Source: Chitinophagaceae bacterium
GTDB lineage: Bacteria > Bacteroidota > Bacteroidia > Chitinophagales > Chitinophagaceae
NCBI GenBank assembly: GCA_027486835.1
Contig: JAIXOJ010000092.1
Coordinates: 1 to 48,398 of the forward strand
Length of the DNA: 48,398 bases
Direction: 5' to 3'
Made by a program: the position numbers and the translations under genes. The notes below the pieces were generated by a model. The model saw nothing but the letters and a program-made list of their open reading frames with translations, searched no databases and had not been told where the DNA came from. This document shows, piece after piece, positions 26,971-36,981 of this stretch (the stretch's first letter is position 1; the number at the start of each line of letters is the position of its first letter).

Positions 26971-27087
26971 CTATCCTTGTCTTTGTTTATATCTCGGATT
27001 CTTTTTGTTGATTACATAGAGTTTACCCTTTCTCTTAACTATTTTACAGTCGGCACTACGTTTTTTTATTGCTGCTCTAACTTTCAT
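26971..27087 (-). CDS. rpmJ: 50S ribosomal protein L36, zinc-ligand-free type
   Basis: A 38-residue protein starting [20 protein letters not shown] and ending NPRYKQRQG. Standard L36 binds zinc through three Cys and one His (C11, C14, C27, H33 in E. coli numbering). Here only C14 remains and the other positions are S11, N27 and Y33, so zinc binding should be lost. This C-minus form is usual in Bacteroidota. The gene lies between infA and rpsM. Confidence 0.97.
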   Translation of the reverse strand: MKVRAAIKKRSADCKIVKRKGKLYVINKKNPRYKQRQG

Positions 27088-27155
27088 TCTATGTTATTTA
27101 GCTATTTCTTCTATTAAAAAATGATGAAACAAAATTTGAACTGAAAAATCTAACA

Positions 27156-27374
27156 CTACTTATACCTGAAATTTATCCTTCCTCTTGTAAGGTCATATGG
27201 ACTCATTTCAACTCCAACTTTATCACCTGGCAAAATCCTGATGTAGTGCATCCTCATCTTACCAGAAATTGTAGCTAATATTTCATGCCCATTTTCAAGC
27301 TTTACCCTGAACATAGCATTACTCATTGCTTCAATTATTTGACCATCTTGCTTTATAAGCTGTTGTTTAGACAT
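27156..27374 (-). CDS. infA: Translation initiation factor IF-1
   Basis: A 72-residue S1/OB-fold protein that occupies the ribosomal A site during initiation. It shows [67 protein letters not shown], matching the family throughout. It leads the rpmJ-rpsM-rpsK-rpsD-rpoA-rplQ series. It is preceded by infC rather than by secY/map. A good -7 element lies 15 bases upstream. Confidence 0.98.
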   Translation of the reverse strand: MSKQQLIKQDGQIIEAMSNAMFRVKLENGHEILATISGKMRMHYIRILPGDKVGVEMSPYDLTRGRINFRYK

Positions 27375-27388
27375 ATTTTTTCGGGCTG

Positions 27389-27396
27389 CAAAAATA
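27389..27396 (-). promoter_or_regulatory. Bacteroidota-type -7 element upstream of infA
   Basis: TATTTTTG on the minus strand matches the consensus TAnnTTTG exactly. Initiation about seven bases downstream would leave a leader of under ten bases before the infA ATG at 27374. No clear TTTG -33 box is at the expected spacing. It suggests infA is transcribed separately from thrS-infC. Confidence 0.5.
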
Positions 27397-27513
27397 GGGG
27401 GATACTCGTAACGTACGACTTTTTTCTAAAAAAATATTTGTGAATTTCTTTTTAGCAAGCAAGTATTCCCTCAAATTTCTGATTTGTAGAAATGATTTCG
27501 TGGTGGAATTTAT

Positions 27514-28107
27514 TTATTCATTGTCTTTCTTTTTTTTACCTGTTTTCGGTGTCAACATTAAAAACATTCTTTTTCCTTCTAGTTTAGGTAAACTTTCTGG
27601 TTGACCACTATCTGCAAGACGCTCGGCAAATTTTAAAAGTACCAATTCACCTCGCTCTTTAAACATAATGGCACGACCCTTAAATTGTACATAGGCCTTT
27701 ACCTTGTTTCCTTCCTTTAAGAATTTTTCTGCGTGTTTGGCTTTAAAATCAAAATCGTGGTCATCCGTTCCAGGTGTAAACCTTACTTCTTTTACCTCAC
27801 TTTGCTTTGCGTTTGATTTCATCTCCTTCTCTTTACGTTTTTTTTCGTAAAGGAATTTCTTGTAATCAATAGCTTTACATACCGGAGGATCAGCATTAGG
27901 AGAAATTTCTACTAAGTCCAACTCGAGTTGTTGGGCAATTTTTAGTGCCTCTTGTATAGGATAAATGCCAATAGTTACATTTTCTCCCACAAGTCGAACC
28001 TGTAGAGCCCTAATCCTTTCATTGATTCTATGCTCAGGTTCTGGTTGTTTGTTAAACCGAGGGTTGTACCTTCCGCCCCCACTGCTACTTTTTGATGGTA
28101 ATGCCAT
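27514..28107 (-). CDS. infC: Translation initiation factor IF-3
   Basis: A 197-residue factor that keeps ribosomal subunits apart and checks the initiator tRNA. After a ~25-residue basic N-terminal extension come the N-domain (HRINERIRALQVRLVGENVTIGIYPIQEALKIAQQLELDLVEISPNADPPVCKAIDYKKFLYE) and the C-domain (KEVRFTPGTDDHDFDFKAKHAEKFL). It starts at ATG, unlike the AUU of E. coli infC. It follows thrS by about 70 bp. rpmI and rplT, its usual downstream partners, are absent. Confidence 0.97.
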   Translation of the reverse strand: MALPSKSSSGGGRYNPRFNKQPEPEHRINERIRALQVRLVGENVTIGIYPIQEALKIAQQLELDLVEISPNADPPVCKAIDYKKFLYEKKRKEKEMKSNAKQSEVKEVRFTPGTDDHDFDFKAKHAEKFLKEGNKVKAYVQFKGRAIMFKERGELVLLKFAERLADSGQPESLPKLEGKRMFLMLTPKTGKKKKDNE

Positions 28108-28177
28108 TAAACGATTTTAATTTGAAACTTTTGTGCCTTTTTCTTCTTTTTTTGAAGGCAACATGGTAAAAATAATA

Positions 28178-30118
28178 TTATTCTTCACTACTACGCTCAT
28201 AAATTTCTTTTGAAACATTTTCAACAAAAGAATCTAGCGTAATGCTGCCTATATCTCCCTTGCCTTGTCTCCTTACTGAAAGCAAATTTTCTTGCATCTC
28301 CTTTTCTCCTACAATTAGCATGTAGGGAACTCTACTTAGTTCTGCTTCCCTAATCTTTTTTCCTATCTTCTCTTGCCTTTCATCTATCTCAACTCTAATA
28401 TTCAAATTCGCCAAAGTTTCTTTGACTTTTGAGGCATATTCTAAAAACTTATCGCTAATTGGTAATATTTTTACTTGCAAGGGTGCTAACCATACTGGGA
28501 ATTTGCCAGCATAATGCTCTAACAAAAATCCTATAAAGCGCTCATGAGTTCCCAAAGGTGCTCTGTGAATAATCAAAGGAGTATCACTTTCATTGTTTTG
28601 GGTGGTATAATTTAATTTGAACTTTCTACCACTATTAAAATCAACTTGATTGGTGGCTAGAGTAAATTCTCTTCCTATGATACTCCAAATCTGAACGTCA
28701 ATTTTTGGCCCATAAAATGCAGCTTCATCTTGAACTTCAATGAATGGTGTTCCTGTTTCAATGAGGACTTTTCTTACCATACTTTCGGTTTCTAGCCACA
28801 ATTCTGGTTCGTTCACATATTTTTTACCAAGTTTTTCTGGATCATGTAAACTTAGTCTCATAACGTACTTGTCAATCCCAAATATTTTGAAATACTTCAG
28901 GTACATCTGATTTACAGCTTTAAATTCCTCAAAAAATTGCTCTTTGCTACAATAAATGTGCGCATCATTCATGTGCAAGCAGCGAACACGCATTAACCCA
29001 AACAATTCGCCACTTTGTTCGTAACGATAACAAGTGCCATACTCCGCTATCCGATAAGGCAAATCCCGATAGCTTTTAGGTTCTGCTGAAAATATTTTGT
29101 GATGGTGAGGGCAGTTCATTGCCTTCAAGTAATATTTTTCTCCATCCATTTCCATTGGAGGAAACATACTATCTGCATAATAAGGCAAGTGTCCACTAGT
29201 GTGATATAAACTCTCCTTTGCAATATGTGGAGTTACTACTCTTTTGTAACCACCTTTACCCTCTGTTTCCTTTGCTAATTTCTCTAACTCTTCAATGATG
29301 ATGGTACCGTTTGGCATCCACAATGGTAAACCTTGGCCTATTTCATCATCCATAGTATAGATACCAAGTTCTTTTCCTAGTTTTCTGTGATCTCTTTTCT
29401 TTGCTTCTTCCAGCAAATGAAGGTATTCGTCTAGCTCCTTTTGGTTAGGAAAGCTAATGCCATACAGTCTTGTCAACTGTTTATTTTTTTCATCTCCTTT
29501 CCAATAGGCCCCTGCAATATTTGTTAGCTTCAGTGCTTTTATAAGACCTGTTGATGGAATATGTGGACCCCTGCATAAATCTGTAAAGCTACCCTGTGTG
29601 TATAGGGTAATACTACCATCTTCGAGATTGGTAAGCAAATCTAACTTATACTCATCCCCTTTAGTTTCGAATAGTTGAATGGCTTCTGCTTTCGAAATTT
29701 CCTTTCTTAGGTATTTATTGTTTTGTTTGGAAAGCTCCTGCATTTTTTTCTCAATGGCAGTTAAGTCTTCTTCTGTGAGCTTTCTATCACCTAAATCAAT
29801 ATCATAGTAAAATCCTTTTTCAAGGGCGGGTCCTACCCAAAATTTAACGCCAGGAAATAGCTGCTCTACTGCTTCTGCCATCAAATGTGCTGTCGAATGC
29901 CAGAAAGTATTTTTACCCTCTGCGTCGTCCCATGTTATTAATCGAAGTGAGGCATCTTCATGAATTGGACGGGTAATATCCCAAACCTGTCCATTAACTG
30001 ATGCAACTAAAATTTTTCTTGCAAGACCTTCACTTATAGATTTCGCAATTTCCAAAGCGGTTACTCCTGCTTCGAATTGTCTAACTGCACCATCTGGAAA
30101 CCCAATATTTATCATCAT
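28178..30118 (-). CDS. thrS: Threonine-tRNA ligase
   Basis: Charges tRNA-Thr in the cytoplasm; 646 residues. It has a TGS domain at the N-terminus (INIGFPDGAVRQFEAG), an editing domain with HSTAHLMAEA and the SFTDLCRGPH motif, a class II catalytic core with the zinc Cys in MNCPHHHKIF and motif 2-like YRIAEYGTCYRYEQSGEL, and an anticodon-binding domain (VWLAPLQVKILPISDKF). Two adjacent ATG codons (30118, 30115) are possible starts. The frame extends to a TTG at 30148, but this adds a non-family leader. Confidence 0.97.
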   Translation of the reverse strand: MMINIGFPDGAVRQFEAGVTALEIAKSISEGLARKILVASVNGQVWDITRPIHEDASLRLITWDDAEGKNTFWHSTAHLMAEAVEQLFPGVKFWVGPALEKGFYYDIDLGDRKLTEEDLTAIEKKMQELSKQNNKYLRKEISKAEAIQLFETKGDEYKLDLLTNLEDGSITLYTQGSFTDLCRGPHIPSTGLIKALKLTNIAGAYWKGDEKNKQLTRLYGISFPNQKELDEYLHLLEEAKKRDHRKLGKELGIYTMDDEIGQGLPLWMPNGTIIIEELEKLAKETEGKGGYKRVVTPHIAKESLYHTSGHLPYYADSMFPPMEMDGEKYYLKAMNCPHHHKIFSAEPKSYRDLPYRIAEYGTCYRYEQSGELFGLMRVRCLHMNDAHIYCSKEQFFEEFKAVNQMYLKYFKIFGIDKYVMRLSLHDPEKLGKKYVNEPELWLETESMVRKVLIETGTPFIEVQDEAAFYGPKIDVQIWSIIGREFTLATNQVDFNSGRKFKLNYTTQNNESDTPLIIHRAPLGTHERFIGFLLEHYAGKFPVWLAPLQVKILPISDKFLEYASKVKETLANLNIRVEIDERQEKIGKKIREAELSRVPYMLIVGEKEMQENLLSVRRQGKGDIGSITLDSFVENVSKEIYERSSEE

Positions 30119-30145
30119 TATTATACTACTAGAAAAAAAACTGGG

Positions 30146-30153
30146 CAAATGTA
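30146..30153 (-). promoter_or_regulatory. Bacteroidota-type -7 element upstream of thrS
   Basis: TACATTTG on the minus strand is an exact match to TAnnTTTG, 27 bases upstream of the thrS ATG. No convincing -33 box is visible. It would drive thrS-infC. Confidence 0.45.
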
Positions 30154-30354
30154 GTACTTAGCGTATTGTACTTTCATAATAATTATTATTGTGCCTTTTT
30201 TGCTTCAGAGTACCTCTTTCAATAAGAGGCAATTTTCAACGCTTTCTTGCAAAAGAATATAGTGAAATTTAGTTTTAAGGTGCTAGATGTATTCCATATG
30301 TATCTTGGTTAACAGTATTGAGTACCATTTTATTTAAAAGTTCAGGAATTTAAG

Positions 30355-32889
30355 TTATTGCCCCACTAAAAATACCGCATTACTAAATAGCAGCTTCCCA
30401 TTTTCCCAAAACAATCTAAACAAAGGGTTATCATTCAAATACACGATGCTTCCATTTCCCATTTCTTGAACACCCATTACAAGACCGTCTATTACCTTAC
30501 TTTTTACTTTACTCCCACTAAAGCCGACTGTATAGCCATCTTTTTTTATTGTGCCAACATTCCAACCTTCTTTCAAGTATTGGTATATATTATCATCTTG
30601 TCTTAGGCTATAATAAGTACTTGCATATCCAAATCCTAAAGGATGTGTATTGTCTAGGTCAAGTTTATAAATAGCCCCGGGTACCATGCTTGCGAGTTCA
30701 CTTCTTTCTCTATCCGCAAACCTTTTAATGTTATTTGGATTGTTTTCCTGAGAGTCAACAGCATCCTTTTCTGCTTTTTTATTTTCTTTATTTTTTATGC
30801 CCCAATCTGTTGTTGCCAAAAACTGTAAGGCGTTTTCAATGGCTATTATTTTTCCACCGTTTTGAACGTACTCTTTTATTTTATCAGCGATGGCTTTATC
30901 GTTCCAAATCTTATACGAACCATCTGGAACAATAATGGTGGTAAAGGATTTTAAATTTTGTTTTAATAACGCATCAGCATTTAGCATTGTTATTGGGTAA
31001 TGGAGTTGTTGCTCAAAGAAATTCCATATTTCACCTACGTTTAAGGACGATGTCTGATCCCCCGTAATCAAGGCAACACTTGGAGCATTAATCAAGTGAT
31101 TTTCAGGACTTCCTAAATCTACCCCTTTATCCATGAGCCCCGATGCAACTGCGTTTATAGTGATGTGTGATTCTGCTACTGCTTCTGCCAATATTCTAGT
31201 TAAGTTAACTTGATTACCCTTATTCAATACGATAAGTGTACCTCTTTCATAGGTTTCATTCGCATAACTAAATGGTTTTGAAGCCACCCTTAATTTAACT
31301 GACTTATTCAATAAGTGGGCTAATACTTTAGCACTGGTAAAACAGTTGTACTTTATCAGGTAGCCATAATTGCTTTGTGGAATTAGTGATGTTATGATAG
31401 TAGTAGGTTCTTGTTTTTCAATCACATGGACAGGCATCACATCCTTCAATGCATAAGCTTCTACACCATAAGCATATGGAAGTGACCATGCTGTGATATC
31501 GTAGGTGTTAGAATCACTTAGATTCCCTTTAGGTTCCAAGAGTACAGTAGCAAGCACACTACGGGTTTGCAACATACTTACTGCTGTGTGGTACTTTTTT
31601 AGCGTTACCGTTTCTTCCTTTTGGGAAAAATAATTATACCCTTTATAGTTGCTATTATTGGATAATGAACCATAGGTAATGCCATTGGCAGCCAGTAGTT
31701 TTTCCACTGCTTTTAATTTATCTGGTTGGTCGCTTGTGAGGATGTACGTTTTAAAAGATAGTTTTTTAGCCGCTCTACTATCTTCGAAAAATTGTTTATA
31801 AGCAGACATTAGTTCTTGTAAATGATTGCTCACGGTTTCAATGGTTGATAAGCCTGTAGTAAAATGGTGCTGAATCCTGTCTGCAAGTGTTAAGGTATCA
31901 CCTTCGTCCGTTTTTATTCCCAATCCCCCTTTGATGCCACCTTGTTCGTAGGTCATACCCACTGCACCTGTGTAGATGGGATAGGTGTCTCCATAAGATG
32001 GGTAAAACAAATCGAATCGTTCCTTAGTAAAGTACAACCATCCATTTGCGTCGAAATAACGTGCATGGTTTTTCCCGATTAAATTTTGGAAACTGCGTTG
32101 AAAAGGGGTAATCACTTCGTGAAATGGCTCTGCTGCTGGGGCAAAATAATAGGGCTCATTATACCCTTGCTCATGATAATCCACATGTATTTGTGGCATC
32201 CATTGGTTATAAACCGCCATTCTAGCTTTTGTTTCTGCTTGTGTTTGCCATGCCCAATCTCGGTTAAGGTCAAAATTATAATGGTTGCTTCTGCCTTGTG
32301 GCCAAGGTTCTTGATGTTCTCTGGACAAGGGATTGGGGTCGTAATGTACACCTACCACACTGTTGTACCAGTTAACATATCTATCTCTACCATCTGGATT
32401 TAGGCATGGGTCAATAACCACTACGGTATTGGATAACCATTTTTTTAACGAGTCGGTTGCTGCATTGGCTAATGTGTACAAAGTTTGTAAAGCCGCTTCT
32501 GATGAAGCTGGTTCGTTTCCATGTACATTGTAGCTTAACCAAACGATGGCAGGCATTTGACTAATTGGGGGTGGGCTGCTGTCTTTCATTGCTCCCGCAA
32601 GCCTAAGATTATTTCGTCTTATTTCTTCTAAACGACCTATGTTCTCCGGGCTAGATACAAAAGCAAGTAGCAACTCTCTTCCTTCATTGGTTACACCATA
32701 AGGTTCAAGTTTTACTGTTGTAGGACTTTTGGCCGCAATTGTTTTGCAATAACCAACTAAGGCGTGGTGGCGAGTAAACTTGCTGCCGAGTGGGTATCCT
32801 AAAAACTGGTCGGGTGTGGGTATTAGTTGTGCGAATACCGTCGTTAGCCAGCCTAATAACAGAGATAATATGCCTATATACTTATTCAT
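30355..32889 (-). CDS. Secreted M14-family zinc carboxypeptidase with C-terminal glutamine-amidotransferase-like region
   Basis: An 844-residue exported peptidase. The signal peptide is residues 1-20 (IGILSLLLGWLTTVFAQ). The M14 domain has the zinc motif HGNEPASSE (H123, E126), NPDGRDRYVNW (substrate binding) and the third ligand in HVDYHEQG (about residues 235-239). The likely catalytic Glu is in GMTYEQGG. The region from about residue 420 resembles the type-1 glutamine-amidotransferase-like fold found at the end of some M14 proteins. I chose the ATG at 32889 because an upstream extension to 33006 would bury the signal peptide. Its natural substrate is unknown. Confidence 0.88.
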   Translation of the reverse strand: MNKYIGILSLLLGWLTTVFAQLIPTPDQFLGYPLGSKFTRHHALVGYCKTIAAKSPTTVKLEPYGVTNEGRELLLAFVSSPENIGRLEEIRRNNLRLAGAMKDSSPPPISQMPAIVWLSYNVHGNEPASSEAALQTLYTLANAATDSLKKWLSNTVVVIDPCLNPDGRDRYVNWYNSVVGVHYDPNPLSREHQEPWPQGRSNHYNFDLNRDWAWQTQAETKARMAVYNQWMPQIHVDYHEQGYNEPYYFAPAAEPFHEVITPFQRSFQNLIGKNHARYFDANGWLYFTKERFDLFYPSYGDTYPIYTGAVGMTYEQGGIKGGLGIKTDEGDTLTLADRIQHHFTTGLSTIETVSNHLQELMSAYKQFFEDSRAAKKLSFKTYILTSDQPDKLKAVEKLLAANGITYGSLSNNSNYKGYNYFSQKEETVTLKKYHTAVSMLQTRSVLATVLLEPKGNLSDSNTYDITAWSLPYAYGVEAYALKDVMPVHVIEKQEPTTIITSLIPQSNYGYLIKYNCFTSAKVLAHLLNKSVKLRVASKPFSYANETYERGTLIVLNKGNQVNLTRILAEAVAESHITINAVASGLMDKGVDLGSPENHLINAPSVALITGDQTSSLNVGEIWNFFEQQLHYPITMLNADALLKQNLKSFTTIIVPDGSYKIWNDKAIADKIKEYVQNGGKIIAIENALQFLATTDWGIKNKENKKAEKDAVDSQENNPNNIKRFADRERSELASMVPGAIYKLDLDNTHPLGFGYASTYYSLRQDDNIYQYLKEGWNVGTIKKDGYTVGFSGSKVKSKVIDGLVMGVQEMGNGSIVYLNDNPLFRLFWENGKLLFSNAVFLVGQ

Positions 32890-33024
32890 CGCCTTTTTTA
32901 TTGTTAATGGCGTGAATGTAATAAAATCTGTAAAACCATTTGGGTGTAAAAACCCAAAGCGTGGATAAATTATCTTTTGGTTGGTAGTTGCTTTTCCGCT
33001 AATCAAATATCCTTTAGCAGATAT

Positions 33025-33064
33025 AAAAATGGCGGGGTTAAGTTTTTTTGTAACCCCGCCATTT
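33025..33064 (-). terminator. Strong intrinsic terminator downstream of the small anti-sigma-like gene
   Basis: Perfect 14-bp arms AAATGGCGGGGTTA (33027-33040) and TAACCCCGCCATTT (33051-33064) with a 10-nt loop. On the minus strand they are followed by U residues (33029-33025). It separates the small gene at 33151-33381 from the M14 peptidase gene. Confidence 0.85.
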
Positions 33065-33150
33065 CAATTCGGTATCAATAAGCAACCAACTATTGTTGGC
33101 CTAATTTAGTTTTCGTTTTTGTTCAGATGGCTAAAGAGTACAATTGACCC

Positions 33151-33381
33151 CTATTCTTCTTTTTTTGAATTGATGGCATACTGCATAATCTTGTCCACCA
33201 AATCTTTGCTAGGCGACTGCAACTGTAAACTGTCAAGTTGGGCAATAGTTCTTTGAAGTGTCTTTACTTCGAGATCCAGCGCGATATTTTCTTTCATACT
33301 GGTTTCAATAGCCAGCTTTAAAATGGGCGAACATTCTCCATATAGATACTGAATGAGTTGTTCCTGCGAAAAATTGTGCAT
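33151..33381 (-). CDS. Small anti-sigma-factor-like cytosolic protein, 76 residues
   Basis: It begins MHNFSQEQLIQYLYGECSP, a start I associate with small Bacteroidota proteins that resemble the N-terminal domain of anti-sigma factors (helix with acidic residues, no membrane segment). The rest is helical (LKLAIETSMKENIALDLEVKTLQRTIAQLDSL). It lacks the HxxxCxxC zinc motif and any transmembrane helix, so it is not a full anti-sigma factor. It lies 90 bp downstream of the ftsB-like gene and is closed by a strong terminator. Function is not established. Confidence 0.7.
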   Translation of the reverse strand: MHNFSQEQLIQYLYGECSPILKLAIETSMKENIALDLEVKTLQRTIAQLDSLQLQSPSKDLVDKIMQYAINSKKEE

Positions 33382-33471
33382 AATACATTTACTAATAAAA
33401 ATGAAACAATAACTGTTTCAGAAGGACGGCTATTATATAACGGGAAAACAGCCAAATTATTGTGCATGGCC

Positions 33472-33774
33472 CTATTTATTTACTAAAATAGTGTCCTCAA
33501 TGATGTAAATATCCTCCCCTTCTTTTTTCATATTGTATTGTTCTCGGGCAAACTTCTCTAGTGTTGATGAATTGCTTTGTAAATTAATTAGTTCTTGCTC
33601 TGCTATGGCAATCTCTCGTTCGTAATACTGTTTTTTAGCCAGTAGTTCATGTAGTTTAGCTTTTTGATCGAGGGTATTAAAGAGGTCTCTTTGGTCAAAA
33701 AAGCACATCCAAATGATGAACAAAACAATAGAAAGTAGGTATTTATTCGTAAGGATTTTGCCAACCGTTTGCAT
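33472..33774 (-). CDS. FtsB/DivIC-family septum formation initiator
   Basis: A 100-residue bitopic membrane protein. It has a short cytoplasmic N-terminus, one membrane segment (residues 12-27, YLLSIVLFIIWMCFF), then a coiled coil (AKLHELLAKKQYYEREIAIAEQELINLQ) and the family tail EKFAREQYNMKKEGEDIYII. In other bacteria such proteins join FtsL and FtsQ/DivIB at the division site. It follows eno, the same neighbour as ftsB in E. coli. Assignment to FtsB rather than DivIC cannot be made by reading. Confidence 0.88.
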   Translation of the reverse strand: MQTVGKILTNKYLLSIVLFIIWMCFFDQRDLFNTLDQKAKLHELLAKKQYYEREIAIAEQELINLQSNSSTLEKFAREQYNMKKEGEDIYIIEDTILVNK

Positions 33775-33788
33775 ACAATTGTTTAGGT

Positions 33789-33843
33789 AAAAAGAATCAT
33801 GGCTAGATATTAGGGCAACCCCTGAATATACCTGCCATGATTC
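33789..33843 (-). terminator. Long hairpin with U-run between eno and the ftsB-like gene
   Basis: Outer arms GAATCATGGC (33794-33803) and GCCATGATTC (33834-33843) are perfect. An inner stem GATATTAGGG / CCCCTGAATAT extends it with a small bulge. On the minus strand five U follow (33793-33789). It starts 13 bases after the eno stop and would end or reduce transcription into the ftsB-like gene. Confidence 0.75.
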
Positions 33844-33855
33844 ATTGTGGTTAAA

Positions 33856-35151
<1,296 letters not shown>

Positions 35152-35273
35152 TCACTATTTGTTTAAAGAAAAAAAATGGTTTAAAAATTAAGGGGATTCA
35201 CCCAATCGGTTAGGCTTTCTATAACTACTAAAGTCCCCGATATTGAGGCAAACCATGCGGTAAAAGTAATAAA

Positions 35274-36185
35274 CTATTTTGTCGTAGTAAGATTCCTGAA
35301 AACATCTTCTAAATTACTTCCACTCTCGTTTGCTAAAGAAACTAAGTTCCATTCGTGTTTTACCACCAGTTCCATCAACTGTTTACGCAGTTGCTGAGGA
35401 TGGGTAGTAGTAAACAACCATTTATGGCCCGAAAGCATCACTGGTGGGCTAGCAAGTCCGGCAAACATAGCTGCGTCCACTTCTTCTGCTAGCTCTAATA
35501 CTATATGACTTTCCGCTTCTACAGACTCATTGGTTAATTTGCTTAATACATCATTAGCCACAATTTTTCCTTGGTTGATGATAATGATGCGGTTGCAAAT
35601 GGCCTCTACCTCCTGCAAGATATGAGAGGAGAAAAGCACCGTTTTATTGACGCCTTGCTCTTTAATAACATTTCTGATTTCGATGATTTGATTAGGGTCT
35701 AAACCGCTTGTGGGTTCATCTAAAATCAGTACTTCTGGGTTATGAATCAACGCCGCAGCTAAACCTACCCGTTGTTTGTACCCTTTAGACAATTGACCCG
35801 TTCTTTTATTACTTTCTTTGGTAAGCCCTGTAAGTTGAATGGCTTTTTCTACGGCTTCTTTTACCTGCTCTATCCTGTGCACACCCGCAATAAACGATAG
35901 GTATTCTCGTACATACATGTCGTAATACAATGGATTAGCCTCTGCCAGATACCCAATCTTGCGCTTCGTGGCCATAGGGTTTTCTGCCACGTTGATACCG
36001 CACACTTCCACTTTTCCGGCATCGGGCATTAGGTAACCCGTAATCATTTTCATGGTAGTGCTTTTGCCCGCACCGTTTGGCCCCAAAAAACCCACAATTT
36101 CCCCTTTGCCTATGCTAAATGAAATCTCATCTACCGCCGTTTGCGCGCCATAGGTTTTGGTTAAATGCTGAATATTTATCGACAT
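35274..36185 (-). CDS. gldA: GldA-type ABC transporter ATP-binding protein
   Basis: A 303-residue ATPase close to GldA of gliding Bacteroidota. It has Walker A GPNGAGKST (35-43), signature LSKGYKQRVGLAAAL, Walker B VLILDEPTSGLDPNQ and switch His in SSHILQEVEAI. The C-terminal ~90 residues match the extra domain of GldA (SNLEDVFRNLTT at the end). In Flavobacterium GldA works with GldF and GldG in gliding; neither is adjacent here. Outside gliding species the family also serves generic export, so the name rests on resemblance. A long non-coding region with an ordered repeat array lies upstream. Confidence 0.85.
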   Translation of the reverse strand: MSINIQHLTKTYGAQTAVDEISFSIGKGEIVGFLGPNGAGKSTTMKMITGYLMPDAGKVEVCGINVAENPMATKRKIGYLAEANPLYYDMYVREYLSFIAGVHRIEQVKEAVEKAIQLTGLTKESNKRTGQLSKGYKQRVGLAAALIHNPEVLILDEPTSGLDPNQIIEIRNVIKEQGVNKTVLFSSHILQEVEAICNRIIIINQGKIVANDVLSKLTNESVEAESHIVLELAEEVDAAMFAGLASPPVMLSGHKWLFTTTHPQQLRKQLMELVVKHEWNLVSLANESGSNLEDVFRNLTTTK

Positions 36186-36206
36186 AATTTCATTGGTTCA
36201 ATGGGT

Positions 36207-36214
36207 CGAAAGTA
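36207..36214 (-). promoter_or_regulatory. Probable -7 element of gldA
   Basis: TACTTTCG on the minus strand differs from TAnnTTTG at one position and lies 22 bases before the gldA ATG. A TTG is present about 15 bases further upstream, closer than the usual spacing. Confidence 0.35.
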
Positions 36215-36477
36215 AATGTTTTGCTTCGCCAATGATTATTTTGGCTGATGTAGGGGTGTTTAGCAAGGATTATTCTTGATTTATTTGCTTTTAGGCCTTT
36301 GAACACTTTTAGAAGAATGGGATAAATCAATGCTCTTGTAATCACACGCAGATAAATTTTGTGTTTACAGATAATGAACCGCTCGAATTAACCAACTACC
36401 CAAATAGAAAGAGCTTAACTATTTCAATTGCCTTAATGCACATCATCCATCACGCCAAAATTTAAAAAGAAAAAAAC

Positions 36478-36581
36478 TGTGACAAATAATTTGTGACATT
36501 TTAAAATGACACAAATTATTTGTCACAAAATTGTGTCATTTTTTTTGTGACATTTTTATTTGTCACAAAATTTATGTCACT
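36478..36581. repeat. Ordered array of eight TGTGACA-type heptamers in two mirrored quartets
   Basis: Heptamers start at 36478 and 36492 (TGTGACA), 36507 (TGACACA), 36521 (TGTCACA), 36532 (TGTGTCA), 36546 (TGTGACA), 36561 (TGTCACA) and 36575 (TGTCACT). The start-to-start spacings are 14, 15, 14, 11, 14, 15, 14. Each quartet is therefore site-7-site-8-site-7-site, with the last two inverted relative to the first two. The first quartet (36478-36527) is an inverted repeat with 24 of 25 positions pairing. It may be an operator cluster about 290-400 bp upstream of gldA, or a structural element. Confidence 0.75.
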
Positions 36582-36981
36582 AAAAAAATTCAAGAAAAAA
36601 AACGATTCCCCATCCGCGGCATATTTACAGGGTTCATCAATGATAAACTGGCTTCGCTAAACAGTAACCCAATTGGAGTTAGTGGTGTACATGCGAGGTT
36701 CATTTGCTGTAGGCGCAAATACTTATTTTAAAAATGGATGTTTAGAAAGATGTTGCTTGTTTCCTTTCAATTTTTAAAAGTATGGAACAAGGAAAGCGAT
36801 GGTGACTAATTGAGTATTTCTAATCGGTCAAGTTTTTGGAACCTAACCGATTTGATGCGAAAAGTGCTAAGAAATAAGATTAAGCTGTTTAGTTTGTGTT
36901 CCTTAGGGCACACCTATCGGGACTATGATGATAGACCTTTTACGAGTAATTACAAAACTTCCATCATAAAAAACAGTTCCT

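Larger units (their letters stand above)
36186..36981. other. Long non-coding region between alkB and gldA
   Basis: About 800 bp. Its left end holds a likely gldA promoter (36207-36214). 36478-36581 holds an array of eight heptamers. The rest (36600-36980) has only short frames with no recognisable protein. I see no tRNA and no insertion-sequence ends. The length is unusual compared with the other same-strand gaps in this cluster. Confidence 0.6.

Noticed and set aside
36478-36581. Replication origin with iterons or DnaA boxes
   Set aside because: The heptamers do not resemble the DnaA box TTATCCACA, no dnaA, dnaN or rep gene is near, and the surrounding genes are ordinary chromosomal ones.
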